From Candidatus Methylomirabilota bacterium (GTDB lineage Bacteria > Methylomirabilota > Methylomirabilia > Methylomirabilales > Methylomirabilaceae), in contig PQAM01000004.1 in the NCBI GenBank assembly GCA_003104975.1, positions 1 through 64,000 on the forward strand: a stretch of 64,000 nucleotides of DNA, read 5' to 3'. Shown piece by piece: positions 34,563 through 42,712 of this stretch. The notes beneath the pieces are model-generated. The model had not been told where the DNA came from. It was given only the letters and a program-made list of their open reading frames with translations, and did no database searches. Position numbers and translations under genes: made by a program. Each line of letters opens with the position of its first letter. The first letter of the stretch is position 1.

Positions 34563-35139
34563 CCTTCCCCCCTCCTTGCCTGATGCTCTTCCAGCTTACA
34601 ACGTCCTGATTCTCCCCTTCGCCCCCCGCCACACCGTCACCGCCATATGAGACAATATCGTAGTCTCCGTGCTCTCCGGGCGCCTTGTAAACATATGAAT
34701 GGGTCCACGGATCAACAGGAAGCTCTTCCTTTTTCAGATACGGCCCGTCCCAGTTTTCCACCCCTCCGGGATTCGTGAGGAGCGCCTTTAATCCTTCATC
34801 GCTGGTCGGGTAGCGGCCAACATCCAACCGAAAGTTATCGAGGGCTGCGCCGAACAACTCAATTTGGGCCTGAGCCGCCGCCTGCTTACCCTTTCCCACC
34901 CTGCCAAAAAGCTGGGGACCGACCAGGGCTGCCAACAGGCCGATGATAATGATGACAACCAGCAGCTCAATAAGGGTAAAACCGGCCTGACGGCGGGATG
35001 TTGAGTGTTGAGTGTTGAGTGTTGAGTGTTGAGTTCCAGACTGTTGAGACGTGCCGTCTAATGGAGGCTTATCCACTACCCCCGCTAAGGTCGATTGGTA
35101 CAGCGACACCTGTGTTTCGTCACACTGCATAATGGCCAA
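34552..35139 (-). CDS. gspG: major pseudopilin GspG
   Basis: 195 residues. Main subunit of the secretion pseudopilus: cleavage site Q-A-G/F-T-L-I-E-L-L-V-V-I-I-I, then the GspG core with Y-P-T-S-D-E-G-L-K-A-L and D-P-W-T-H-S-Y-V-Y-K and a calcium-loop end (S-Y-G-G-D-G). Start TTG 35139 lies eight bases after GGAGG. The leader is about 53 residues, much longer than the usual 6-15, and holds a five-unit heptad repeat (34999-35033). Confidence 0.95.
   Translation of the reverse strand: MAIMQCDETQVSLYQSTLAGVVDKPPLDGTSQQSGTQHSTLNTQHSTSRRQAGFTLIELLVVIIIIGLLAALVGPQLFGRVGKGKQAAAQAQIELFGAALDNFRLDVGRYPTSDEGLKALLTNPGGVENWDGPYLKKEELPVDPWTHSYVYKAPGEHGDYDIVSYGGDGVAGGEGENQDVVSWKSIRQGGGKVEQ
34999..35033. 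repeat. five TGTTGAG units inside the gspG leader
   Basis: Five perfect tandem copies of TGTTGAG; on the coding strand they read T-Q-H-S-T-L-N-T-Q-H-S-T. A looser heptad tract (35164-35191) lies just upstream of gspG. Confidence 0.92.
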
Positions 35140-35194
35140 AGGTCATCCCTCCTGTGCGCTAGTAACTCAACACTCGAAACTGACAACTGTTGTA

Positions 35195-36421
35195 TTATAG
35201 TGGAAGCTCGTTAATGCTGAAGATGGCAAGCAGCATCGACAGCACAATGAACCCGACGATAAGCCCAAGAGAGAGGATCAGGACCGGCTCCAGCAACGAG
35301 GTCAGGCGCTTGACGGTCCGTCGCACGCGCTCGTCGTACGTGTCGGCTACCCGTATCAGCATTTCCTCGAGTCGTCCGGTCTCCTCCCCCACCTTGGCCA
35401 TATGGATGGCAAAGGATGGAAAGGCGGCCGCGGCTCGCAGCGGACCGCTGATCCCCTCGCCCCGCTTCACCCCCTCTTGCAACCTGGACATGGCGGCGGC
35501 AATCACCCGATTGGTAATCGTCTCTTTGACAATAGAAACGGCGGCAAGCACCGGGACGCCGCTTTGGAGAAGCGTCCCAAACGTTCGCGCGAAGCGAGAG
35601 ACCTCAATCTCCTGGATCAGGCGCCCGAGTATCGGTAGCGCTAACTTCCACTGATCCCACTGCGTCTTACCCTGCTCCGTCTGTAAATAGGCCCGGAGAC
35701 CGACCCAACCGAGGATGATCAGCCCTGCAAACAACCACCAGTAGCTGGTGGTCAACGCGCTGATCGCCAACAGCATCCTGGTCGGCAGCGGCATGAGTTG
35801 CTTGGTATCCGCAAATATCTGAGCAAATCGCGGAATCACAAAGTTCATCATGACCATGACGGCGCCGCCACCCACACCAAGCAGCAAAATCGGGTAGATC
35901 AGGGCCGACGTCACCTCATCCCGCACCGCCTTTGAACGCTCAAGAAACCCGGCCAGACGAGTGAGGATCACCTCCAATACACCGCTCGCCTCCCCCGCCT
36001 TGACCATATTGATATACAGTCGGGAGAAGAGTCGAGGGTACTTGGCCAAACCGTCGGCAAAGGCATTGCCCGCCTGGATATCGGTCAGGATACCACGAAG
36101 AATCGACCGAAACCGTTGGTTATCGGTCAAGTCCACAAGAATCGCCAGGCTCCGGTCCAACTCCATTCCGGCCTCAAGCAACGTGGCGAGTTGCTGCGTA
36201 AAGGCCAACACATCTTGCGCCGATGGGCCTCTCGTCAGTCGGATCTGAAACCGAGCGGCGCCGGGTCCGGTGTCTGCGGCAGCACCCGCCTGTCCGATCT
36301 TGATCGGGTAGTAGCCGTTGGATCGGAGCCACGCGACGACGGCCCGTTCATCAGAGGCCTCCATGGTCCCCTGAACGAGTTTGGCAGTGCGATCGGTAGC
36401 AGTATATTGGAACGTTCCCAT
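35195..36421 (-). CDS. gspF: type II secretion inner-membrane platform protein GspF
   Basis: 408 residues. Two repeated GspF cytoplasmic helical domains, each followed by membrane helices (about 170-200, 220-245, 375-400). Motifs V-L-A-F-T-Q-Q-L-A-T-L-L-E-A-G and R-F-A-R-T-F-G-T-L-L-Q-S-G-V-P are typical. It links GspE to the pseudopilus base. First gene after a good promoter at 36469-36496, so F onward may be transcribed separately from gspE. Confidence 0.96.
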   Translation of the reverse strand: MGTFQYTATDRTAKLVQGTMEASDERAVVAWLRSNGYYPIKIGQAGAAADTGPGAARFQIRLTRGPSAQDVLAFTQQLATLLEAGMELDRSLAILVDLTDNQRFRSILRGILTDIQAGNAFADGLAKYPRLFSRLYINMVKAGEASGVLEVILTRLAGFLERSKAVRDEVTSALIYPILLLGVGGGAVMVMMNFVIPRFAQIFADTKQLMPLPTRMLLAISALTTSYWWLFAGLIILGWVGLRAYLQTEQGKTQWDQWKLALPILGRLIQEIEVSRFARTFGTLLQSGVPVLAAVSIVKETITNRVIAAAMSRLQEGVKRGEGISGPLRAAAAFPSFAIHMAKVGEETGRLEEMLIRVADTYDERVRRTVKRLTSLLEPVLILSLGLIVGFIVLSMLLAIFSINELPL

Positions 36422-36468
36422 ATGTACGTACCGTTGTTACTGACACGGAACAGGACGGTAAGTTTAGG

Positions 36469-36496
36469 ACTATAGCAACTAGCGGTGGGCTGTCAA
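36469..36496 (-). promoter_or_regulatory. promoter for gspF and the downstream secretion genes
   Basis: On the minus strand TTGACA (36496-36491), 16-base spacer, TATAGT (36474-36469). Close to consensus and about 48 bases from the gspF ATG. Confidence 0.75.
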
Positions 36497-36618
36497 CACA
36501 AATCAGGCTCTAGCTGTTGCGTGAACTTAGCGAAAAACAAAGCAGATTGGGGTTACCCTGTCTGTTCTGTGCTGCAACCGAAATGAATGCACGATTTCGC
36601 ATCACACCGCGACTCGAC

Positions 36619-38340
36619 CTACGCCTCCTCTTTGGTGACCCGAAGCAGGTCTTCCACGGTGGTAATCCCCTGCCGGACCTTCAGCCAACCGTCTTCCCAT
36701 AGGGTGTTCATGCCGAATGCTATCGCCGTCTGCCGAATCGCGTTCGAATCCGCCTTCGTCAGGATCAACCGCTGGATCTCTTCGTTGACCACCAAGAACT
36801 CATAGATGCCGCTACGGCCATGGTATCCGGTAAAGTTGCAGGCGGCACATCCTTTCCCTCGAAAGACCTGCAGCGAACCGTCGACCTCGATCTTCATCCC
36901 CATTTTCCGGACCGCTGCTGCATCCAAATAGTAGGGCTCCCGGCACTCGGGACAGATGACGCGAACCAGACGTTGAGCGAGAACGGCTACCAGGACACTG
37001 GACACCAGGTAGTTTTCGATGCCCATATCCAGGAGTCGCGTGATAGCGCCTGGCGCATCGTTGGTGTGCAGTGTACTGAACACCAAATGCCCGGTCAGTG
37101 CCGAATGGATGGCAATGTCTGCGGTCTCCGCATCGCGAATCTCTCCGACCATAATAACATCGGGATCCTGACGAACAATCGAGCGCAGGCCGCTGGCGAA
37201 GGTCAGGCCGATCTTCGACTTGACATGGATCTGATTAACCCCTTGAAGCTGATACTCTACCGGGTCTTCGATCGTAATGATCTTTTTATCGGCCGAGTTA
37301 ATCTCGCTCAGCGCCGTATACAGGGTGGTGGTCTTCCCGCTTCCGGTCGGACCGGTTACCAGGATCATGCCGTGCGGCTTTCTGATCAGCCGCTGGAACT
37401 GTACACGAACATCCTCCGGCATGCCCATATCCCCAAGACTCACCAGGAGGCTGCTGCGATCCAGGATTCGCATGACCACGCTTTCCCCGTGCAAGGTGGG
37501 AACCGTGGACACGCGGAGGTCCAAGTCCTTGCCCTGCATCTGCAGTCTGATCCGGCCGTCCTGCGGAAGCCGCCGTTCCGCAATATTCATCTTAGCCATG
37601 ATCTTCACGCGGGAGATGACCGCCCGTTGCAGCCGCTTGGGAGGCGACTCCTGATCCAGCAGCACGCCATCCACCCGATAGCGGATTCGAAGCGCATCCT
37701 CGAAGGGCTCAATATGAATATCGCTGGCTCGGGCCTCTACGGCACGGGTGATGAGCAGGTTCACCAGCTGAATGACCGGCGCCTCGGAGGCCAGGTCGCG
37801 GAGGTGGTCGATATCCTCACGATCCTCGCCGGCCCCTCCGCCCTCCTCCTCGCCGTACCCTTTGACGATCTTCTCGATCGTTGTCTGGCCATCGCCATAC
37901 AGTTGGTCGATCGCCTCAAGAATCTCTCGTTCATTCGCTATGCAGACACTGACCGCAAGCCCTGTGCTCAGTCGAATATCATCCAGTGTATACGGATCGG
38001 TCAGATCGCTCATGGCCACGGTCAATACACCGTCTTTCACGTCAATCGGAAAGACCTTGTGTTCCCGCAGGTATTTTGGCGAAAGGCGATCGCGGATTGG
38101 AACAGGCGTGATTGAGAGAGAGGCGAGCGGCAGGTAGGGAAGCGAATATTGTGTGGCGAGGGCCTTACCTACGTCCTCTTCCGAGGTGTATCCGATCTCT
38201 ACAAGGGTCTCGCCCAGCCGTTTGCCGATTTCCCGTTGGTGACTAAGCCCCCGCTGGAGTTGCTCTCGTGTGATGGAGCCGTCACGAATCAGGATTTCAC
38301 CGATGGGTTCGCGTCCCTCGCCGGCTTGCCCACTGCTCAT
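36619..38340 (-). CDS. gspE: type II secretion ATPase GspE
   Basis: Cytoplasmic hexameric ATPase that powers the pseudopilus. 573 residues from ATG 38340; an upstream TTG (38397) is in frame but unsupported. An N-terminal MshEN-like domain (G-E-I-L-I-R-D-G-S-I-T ...), the N2 domain, Walker A GPTGSGKTTT, Asp box and Walker B (V-G-E-I-R-D-A-E-T-A-D-I-A) and a tetracysteine zinc site (C-P-E-C ... C-A-A-C) are all present. First in order, separated from gspF by 197 bases. Confidence 0.96.
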   Translation of the reverse strand: MSSGQAGEGREPIGEILIRDGSITREQLQRGLSHQREIGKRLGETLVEIGYTSEEDVGKALATQYSLPYLPLASLSITPVPIRDRLSPKYLREHKVFPIDVKDGVLTVAMSDLTDPYTLDDIRLSTGLAVSVCIANEREILEAIDQLYGDGQTTIEKIVKGYGEEEGGGAGEDREDIDHLRDLASEAPVIQLVNLLITRAVEARASDIHIEPFEDALRIRYRVDGVLLDQESPPKRLQRAVISRVKIMAKMNIAERRLPQDGRIRLQMQGKDLDLRVSTVPTLHGESVVMRILDRSSLLVSLGDMGMPEDVRVQFQRLIRKPHGMILVTGPTGSGKTTTLYTALSEINSADKKIITIEDPVEYQLQGVNQIHVKSKIGLTFASGLRSIVRQDPDVIMVGEIRDAETADIAIHSALTGHLVFSTLHTNDAPGAITRLLDMGIENYLVSSVLVAVLAQRLVRVICPECREPYYLDAAAVRKMGMKIEVDGSLQVFRGKGCAACNFTGYHGRSGIYEFLVVNEEIQRLILTKADSNAIRQTAIAFGMNTLWEDGWLKVRQGITTVEDLLRVTKEEA

Positions 38341-38782
38341 TGTACGATCCGTCTTGTTGACATAGTAAGGACTTCCGCCGCTCAACTGGCCCACCAACCC
38401 ATGAGATTATCGACCGATCGAACCGGTAAGATGATAGATCGGCCCGAAAGAACGTGTCAAGGACTTAACGCTGCCCCACAATAGACATAGACAATCTACC
38501 CTATTCGCAGGTTTATCATCAGCTCGACAGTCGCCGGCATCCCCCATGACGAGGCGACAAGAAAGCCAGGAGGGTGACAGTCCTCGATGACGACAACGGT
38601 GAGCGCGCCGCACGTCCGGAAGTCGTTCGTCATGACGCGGCGCCATCCCTATTCCGGCAGATCGAATCCGCTTGACATTTCGACAGGTTACCTGATAAAG
38701 AAATAGCTCTACGAACGTCCCAAGTGGCGATGCCTGCATGGACCACGGTAATACCCTCAGTCATGATACTGCGAAGGGACGA
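38341..38782. other. divergent region between gspE and the RiPP locus
   Basis: 442 bases holding the RiPP promoter (38672-38701) and presumably that of gspE. No gene is recognised. Confidence 0.5.
38672..38701 (+). promoter_or_regulatory. candidate promoter of the RiPP operon
   Basis: TTGACA (38672-38677), 18-base spacer, TAAAGA (38696-38701); about 80 bases before the PqqD-like gene. Confidence 0.5.
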
Positions 38783-39103
38783 ATGGCAATGTACGATCTC
38801 ATGACGACCCACCCAATCAGAAGTGAGCATGTGACCTGGAAGGTCATCGAGGGTGAGAGCGTCCTCCTCGATCTGAAAACCGGTGTCTATTTCAGCCTGA
38901 ATGAGACCGGGACGCTCGCCTGGGAACAGTTCGACGGCTCAACCTCGCTCGCAACGGTCGGCCACGCCCTTTCCGGCCGATTTGACGTTTCGGCGGAACA
39001 GGTGCGCCAAGATCTCTGTGATTTAACGGAGACGCTCCTGAAAGAAGGACTGGTGAAGATCCGTGAAGACCGTCCGCCGTCTTCGGGAACTGACCGATCC
39101 TGA
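38783..39103 (+). CDS. PqqD-family leader-binding protein (RiPP recognition element, B1-like)
   Basis: 106 residues from ATG 38783 (AAGGGA upstream). The winged-helix PqqD fold is clear: V-T-W-K-V-I-E-G-E-S-V-L-L-D-L-K-T-G-V-Y-F-S-L-N near 15-40, then T-G-x-L-A-W-E-Q-F-D. Such proteins grip the leader of a precursor peptide and hand it to the modifying enzymes. No pqq genes are near; the next gene is a lasso-type B2 protease, so this is B1-like rather than for PQQ. It overlaps the B2 gene by 41 bases. Confidence 0.92.
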   Translation: MAMYDLMTTHPIRSEHVTWKVIEGESVLLDLKTGVYFSLNETGTLAWEQFDGSTSLATVGHALSGRFDVSAEQVRQDLCDLTETLLKEGLVKIREDRPPSSGTDRS

Positions 39104-39566
39104 GTCGCTTCGGCTCTTTGGTTGGTCCATGCTGACTATCTGCCTGGCGGCAGTCCTCTTGCGTACCAGGAGGTTGCCTGCATTGCTCTGCTATTTGAGC
39201 AGGCCGTCTCATTCGTGCACCGGCGGCAACGCGCGACTGGGATGTGATGCCCGTTCGTTAGACCGGGTCCGCCGATATAGCCATGCGATCATCACATGCC
39301 TCCTCCGTTCGCGGCGCCCGTGCTTGCTGCGTTCCATGGTCCTGTATCGATACTGTTGGAAACGAGGTAGGCCGGTCGCGATACACTTTGGGGTAAGACC
39401 AGGCACTGATGGGTTGGAAGGTCATAGCTGGGTCACACTTGACGGGACGCCGGTTGGTGAATCGGAAGAGGCATTGCGTCCCTACGTTGCTGTTTATTCC
39501 TACCCGCCGGATTTCGCTGAAACCCTCCATCAGCAAGCCTTGGCAATAGCCGACTGGCAACCATGA
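39063..39566 (+). CDS. lasso-type B2 leader protease (transglutaminase-like cysteine protease)
   Basis: 167 residues. N-terminal membrane-like helix (about 20-43), then the papain/transglutaminase-like fold of lasso peptide B2 proteins. The proposed triad is C87 (R-R-P-C-L-L-R-S), H121 (G-H-S-W-V) and D127 (T-L-D-G). It should cut precursor peptides two residues after the conserved Thr. Its stop overlaps the ATG of the next frame (ATGA), the same coupling seen with the radical SAM gene. A truncated second copy of its C-terminus is at 44050-44187. Confidence 0.88.
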   Translation: MKTVRRLRELTDPESLRLFGWSMLTICLAAVLLRTRRLPALLCYLSRPSHSCTGGNARLGCDARSLDRVRRYSHAIITCLLRSRRPCLLRSMVLYRYCWKRGRPVAIHFGVRPGTDGLEGHSWVTLDGTPVGESEEALRPYVAVYSYPPDFAETLHQQALAIADWQP

Positions 39567-39788
39567 TCGGACAACTTGTCGAAGCGGGATGCCGCGCCAT
39601 CCATCCTCAGGCTGAGTGGGGGGCTTTCATTTGAGAGTATCGCCCGGCTGATTCGGGAGATGAAGGCAATGGGAGTCACAATCCTGATCATCGGCGATCT
39701 CCATGCCTGTGGAGGCGGGACATTCGGCGTGCGCGTGGGGAGCCGGCATTGCCTGAAACGACTCTGGGACGGAGGAGGAACTGCATGA
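39563..39788 (+). pseudogene. gutted copy of the radical SAM RiPP enzyme
   Basis: Begins ATGATCGGACA like the intact gene at 44192. Only three pieces remain: codons matching residues 1-13, then 69-97 (A-E-W-G ... I-A-R-L-I-R-E-M-K) and then about 338-365 (H-A-C-G-G-G-T-F ... H-C-L-K-R-L-W). Two internal deletions removed the CxxxCxxC core and most of the barrel. An extra G in the tract after G-A-G-T-G-G also shifts the frame. The 3' end still overlaps precursor 1 by ATGA. Confidence 0.9.
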
Positions 39789-39901
39789 AAAAAGATATCG
39801 CCATAGAAAGCCAGAAGACGCCCTACACGAAGCCAGCCTTGACGAAGCACAAGCCGCTGCGGGACATTACGGCCGGAGATCTCTCGACTACTCGCGGGTA
39901 A
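39785..39901 (+). CDS. RiPP precursor peptide 1 (lasso-type leader)
   Basis: 38 residues. GGAGGAGGAA precedes the ATG, which overlaps the radical SAM remnant (ATGA). Leader block P-Y-T-K-P-A-L-T-K-H-K-P-L-R-D-I-T, then A-G-D-L-S-T-T-R-G. It matches the lasso leader rule Y1-x2-P4-x-L6 ... T16, with K where lasso leaders have G10. Confidence 0.85.
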   Translation: MKKDIAIESQKTPYTKPALTKHKPLRDITAGDLSTTRG

Positions 39902-39977
39902 GGCAATAGGTAGGTGGCTACTTCCCGACATGATACAGTCTTTGGCATGGTATGCGCGCACGGCAAGGAACAATCCG

Positions 39978-40085
39978 ATGAAGAGCGTTCCATCTGACAT
40001 GAAAGCGCCATGCGTGGAACCAACGCTGACGAAGCACAAGCCGCTGCGGGATATTGCGGCGCAAAACCAATCAGATTTGGGTTAG
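39978..40085 (+). CDS. RiPP precursor peptide 2 (diverged leader)
   Basis: 35 residues, ATG with AAGGAA upstream. Leader block P-C-V-E-P-T-L-T-K-H-K-P-L-R-D-I-A: the key Tyr is Cys and the final Thr is Ala. Tail A-Q-N-Q-S-D-L-G. The 18 bases encoding T-K-H-K-P-L are near-identical to precursor 1, so it is a recent duplicate; the lost Tyr and Thr may mean it is no longer recognised. Confidence 0.7.
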   Translation: MKSVPSDMKAPCVEPTLTKHKPLRDIAAQNQSDLG

Positions 40086-40179
40086 CGTACACGATAGGAC
40101 CGACAGCGTCGCCGGTCTGAATCAATAGCCGTGTTGGTCCGGTTGTCGGTAGCGGCATTTGTGGGGTGAGAACAGTTTG

Positions 40180-41187
40180 ATGAGGCAAACATTTGACCTA
40201 TACGGCGTCGGTATCCGAGTAGACACCGATATTCCATTGCTCGCCGCCGGGATTGGCGATTTGCTGCGTCAGTTTGCTCAGGCGTCCGTTACTGGCAATC
40301 AGCCGCTGCAGTTTACCTACGCCAGGGGCAAAAAGATCCCGGAGTACTCTCCAAACGGATCAGTCGAAAGAGACGAGTCGCTGCTCTTCTCTACCTCATG
40401 GGAGAATGCCTTCGATCTTGCCGGTCGACTGGGCATTGACTGGGACGTCTACGCCAGGGATGGCGGTCTGCTGCTGGATTACCATCGGCGGGGCCGGTTA
40501 TGGCTCGATACATCCGGCGGACGGCTGGATGGATCCCTGATTGAGCCGCTGGATCTGCACCAGGCGTTGCTCCCCAGCATATTTTTCTTCTTCCCGTTCG
40601 CGCAGCTATTGGCCCGACGCGGACTCCATGTCGTACACGCGGCAGCTCTGGAGCGGAACGGGCGCGGTGTGCTGATCCCCGGGGTAAGCGGGAGCGGGAA
40701 GAGCACGAGTTGCGTCTCCCTCATGCGGGCAGGGTATCGCTGCCTCTCAGACGACAAACCGTTTCTACGGGAGAACGGAAGCGGTATCGAACTTCTTCCT
40801 TTTCCCGAGATGATCGACGTCACCGATCAGTCCGTTGCCTTCTTTCCCGAACTCAGCAAAGCGGCAACAGCTCTCGAGTCAGGCTTCCGAAAGAAGCGGT
40901 TTTGCGCCGAGGCCCTGTATCCCGGCTCTACAGCCGACGCCGTGAGACCCAGTGTTATCCTGTTTCCGAAAATCACTCAAAAATCGACAAGCAGCGTTGA
41001 GGCGCTGTCGCGAGTGCAGGCACTCCAGATGCTCCTGCCGCATAGCCTGCTCTGCTTTGACCGAACGATCGCGGCACGTCATTTTGAACTGCTTGCGCAT
41101 CTTGTCGAGACGACCACCTGCTATCGTCTTCATTTTGGTCGCGACGTCTTAGACCTCCCACGCCTGGTCGATCGGCTTCTGGAATGA
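40180..41187 (+). CDS. HprK-related kinase
   Basis: 335 residues from ATG 40180 (GGGGTGAG upstream). The kinase half has the P-loop G-V-S-G-S-G-K-S (168-175) and the HprK-type S-D-D-K (about 193). The first half is a poorly conserved region usual in this family. Related kinases phosphorylate the C-terminal serine of some lasso peptides (paeninodin-type clusters), and others belong to the HPr-rel-A systems that pair with PqqD-like and nucleotidyltransferase-family proteins. The Ser residues in precursor tails are possible targets. ATGA coupling to the next gene. Confidence 0.85.
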   Translation: MRQTFDLYGVGIRVDTDIPLLAAGIGDLLRQFAQASVTGNQPLQFTYARGKKIPEYSPNGSVERDESLLFSTSWENAFDLAGRLGIDWDVYARDGGLLLDYHRRGRLWLDTSGGRLDGSLIEPLDLHQALLPSIFFFFPFAQLLARRGLHVVHAAALERNGRGVLIPGVSGSGKSTSCVSLMRAGYRCLSDDKPFLRENGSGIELLPFPEMIDVTDQSVAFFPELSKAATALESGFRKKRFCAEALYPGSTADAVRPSVILFPKITQKSTSSVEALSRVQALQMLLPHSLLCFDRTIAARHFELLAHLVETTTCYRLHFGRDVLDLPRLVDRLLE

Positions 41188-42287
41188 TCCGTTCGCCGGA
41201 GCGAGAGACTCTTCTGAACATGCTCCGAGCCTCGCTTCATGACGAGCCGATAGTCACCGCACCGACGTTGCCCCCTTTTGACTGGTACTCACTTCAGCGA
41301 CTGGTCCGTCATCACCGGGTCGGGCCGCTCCTCGCGTACGGTCTCCGTCGTACCCGATTTGCCGGGGTACCCGATTGGGTACGTTCGGAATGGGACGCAC
41401 AGCGCCGCGAAGCGGTCGCTAATGACCTGTACCATGTGCAGGCGCTGGAGGAGTTGGCAATACTTTTCGAGGCCCATGATATCCCGTTCATCCTGCTCAA
41501 GGGCGAGGCGCTCTCGAAGACATACTATCCGGTCGAAGGGCTGCGGCCCTATAACGACATCGATATCCTGATCACACAAGACACGTACGAGGCGGCGAAA
41601 GCCGCGCTGACGGCGGTCGGATTTCTACCGAGATACCCACATCTCGAATCCGAGAAGCGCGAACTGTTCGGAGAGATAGAATTCGATCGGCAGGGTCCAC
41701 GAACGCTGACGGTAGACCTCCATTGGGATACCCTGATGGCCTCTTGGGGGCCGCCATCGCTTCTGCATGAGACACTCGTGTGGGAATGCGTCGATCGGAT
41801 TCACGTCGGCGGGCGAATCGTACCGGTCCTCAGTGGCGAGATTCTCTTACTGTACCTCTGCGTTCACTTTGCGTTTCATCATGTGTTTGATGGGTTGATC
41901 CTCCTGTGCGATCTGTTTCTCACCCTCAGACGCGACGGCAATCACACCGACTGGGATCGTTTTTTTCGGATGGCCCACCGCCATCAGTGCCGCCAGGCCG
42001 CCTACTACGCGCTGAGCTGCGTTCAAGCGCTTCTGGATGCGCCGGTCCCGACACTCGTCTTGGACCGTTTGCGACCGCCGGCTCAGGTCCGGCTTCTGAT
42101 GCCAACGGACAGACTGCTCGTGCGTGACAAGGCGGTCCCGCAGATACTGGAGCGGTTTGTCAAGTTCCTGCTGATTGACACTGAGGCGGGCCGCTGGCGG
42201 GCGGCGCGGAGTTGGTGGCAGTCGAGTAAGCCGTGGATGACCAAGCGGGAGTCGACCGTTCCGTTCTCTCCCTTGCATTGGAAGTGA
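41184..42287 (+). CDS. nucleotidyltransferase-family protein (NTP_transf_5-like)
   Basis: 367 residues. Motifs L-L-K-G-E-A-L-S-K-T-Y-Y-P (104-116) and R-P-Y-N-D-I-D-I-L-I (121-130) with the acidic pair D125/D127 match the uncharacterised nucleotidyltransferase family often found beside HprK-related kinases and lasso operons. It may transfer a nucleotide to the phosphorylated peptide or to a sugar; the substrate is unknown. Coupled to the kinase gene by ATGA. Its stop lies where the enoyl reductase tail copy begins. Confidence 0.85.
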   Translation: MIRSPERETLLNMLRASLHDEPIVTAPTLPPFDWYSLQRLVRHHRVGPLLAYGLRRTRFAGVPDWVRSEWDAQRREAVANDLYHVQALEELAILFEAHDIPFILLKGEALSKTYYPVEGLRPYNDIDILITQDTYEAAKAALTAVGFLPRYPHLESEKRELFGEIEFDRQGPRTLTVDLHWDTLMASWGPPSLLHETLVWECVDRIHVGGRIVPVLSGEILLLYLCVHFAFHHVFDGLILLCDLFLTLRRDGNHTDWDRFFRMAHRHQCRQAAYYALSCVQALLDAPVPTLVLDRLRPPAQVRLLMPTDRLLVRDKAVPQILERFVKFLLIDTEAGRWRAARSWWQSSKPWMTKRESTVPFSPLHWK

Positions 42288-42363
42288 TGGAGAACCCCAC
42301 AATATCTTCGCCCCCATCCACCCCGATAACATTCCCTGTCGTCCAGTAGGTCTCCGGACGACT
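42286..42363 (-). pseudogene. 3' end fragment of the enoyl reductase gene
   Basis: 78 bases that match 45548-45625, the end of the enoyl reductase gene, with about eight differences. The encoded stretch S-R-P-E-T-Y-W-x-T-G-N-V-I-G-V-D-G-G is conserved. No other part of that gene is present. Confidence 0.88.
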
Positions 42364-42429
42364 TAACCCAAACATTGCCGTTGACTTCACACGGTAGCCT
42401 TTAATGCTTGAACTGCATGCTGATATGGG

Positions 42430-42458
42430 TTGACAGAATCCTCCAGCAAGGATATCTT
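42430..42458 (+). promoter_or_regulatory. promoter for precursor 3 and the Mur-ligase gene
   Basis: TTGACA (42430-42435), 17-base spacer, TATCTT (42453-42458); 57 bases before the precursor 3 ATG. Confidence 0.65.
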
Positions 42459-42515
42459 TTTCGGGTATGTGTCGCTTACGAGGCAGCCCGATAACCCATT
42501 GTCCAGGAGTGAGAA

Positions 42516-42656
42516 ATGAGAGAGACAGAAGAGCTTCGTCGGCTTGTTAACGGTGAGGTCGAGGAAGGCAAGGCCCCCTACCATCGGCCTATCCTCAGGC
42601 GTATAGGGTGGCTTCGGGATGTGACCGCTCAGGCAAGTCCTGATCTGGCGCAGTAG
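42516..42656 (+). CDS. RiPP precursor peptide 3 (canonical lasso-type leader)
   Basis: 46 residues, ATG six bases after AGGAG. Leader block P-Y-H-R-P-I-L-R-R-I-G-W-L-R-D-V-T fits the lasso leader rule exactly: Y1, P4, L6, G10, T16. Tail A-Q-A-S-P-D-L-A-Q. It has its own promoter and is not next to a radical SAM gene, so it may serve the Mur-ligase branch of the locus. The N-terminus is acidic (E-T-E-E-L ... E-V-E-E-G). Confidence 0.85.
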   Translation: MRETEELRRLVNGEVEEGKAPYHRPILRRIGWLRDVTAQASPDLAQ

Positions 42657-42712
42657 CCCCTTGTCTCTTCACTGAACCGCCTGACCCCTGGGCGCCTGCA
42701 AGGCGAAGCCGG

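Noticed and set aside
32604-35033. CRISPR-like repeats in the secretion operon
   Set aside because: Units are seven bases, contiguous, and without spacers.
36735-36750. tRNA T-loop-like GTTCGAATCC
   Set aside because: It lies inside gspE coding sequence and no cloverleaf can be drawn around it.
38783-39103. PqqD for PQQ cofactor synthesis
   Set aside because: No pqqA, B, C or E in the window; the gene is coupled to a B2 protease and to short lasso-leader peptides.
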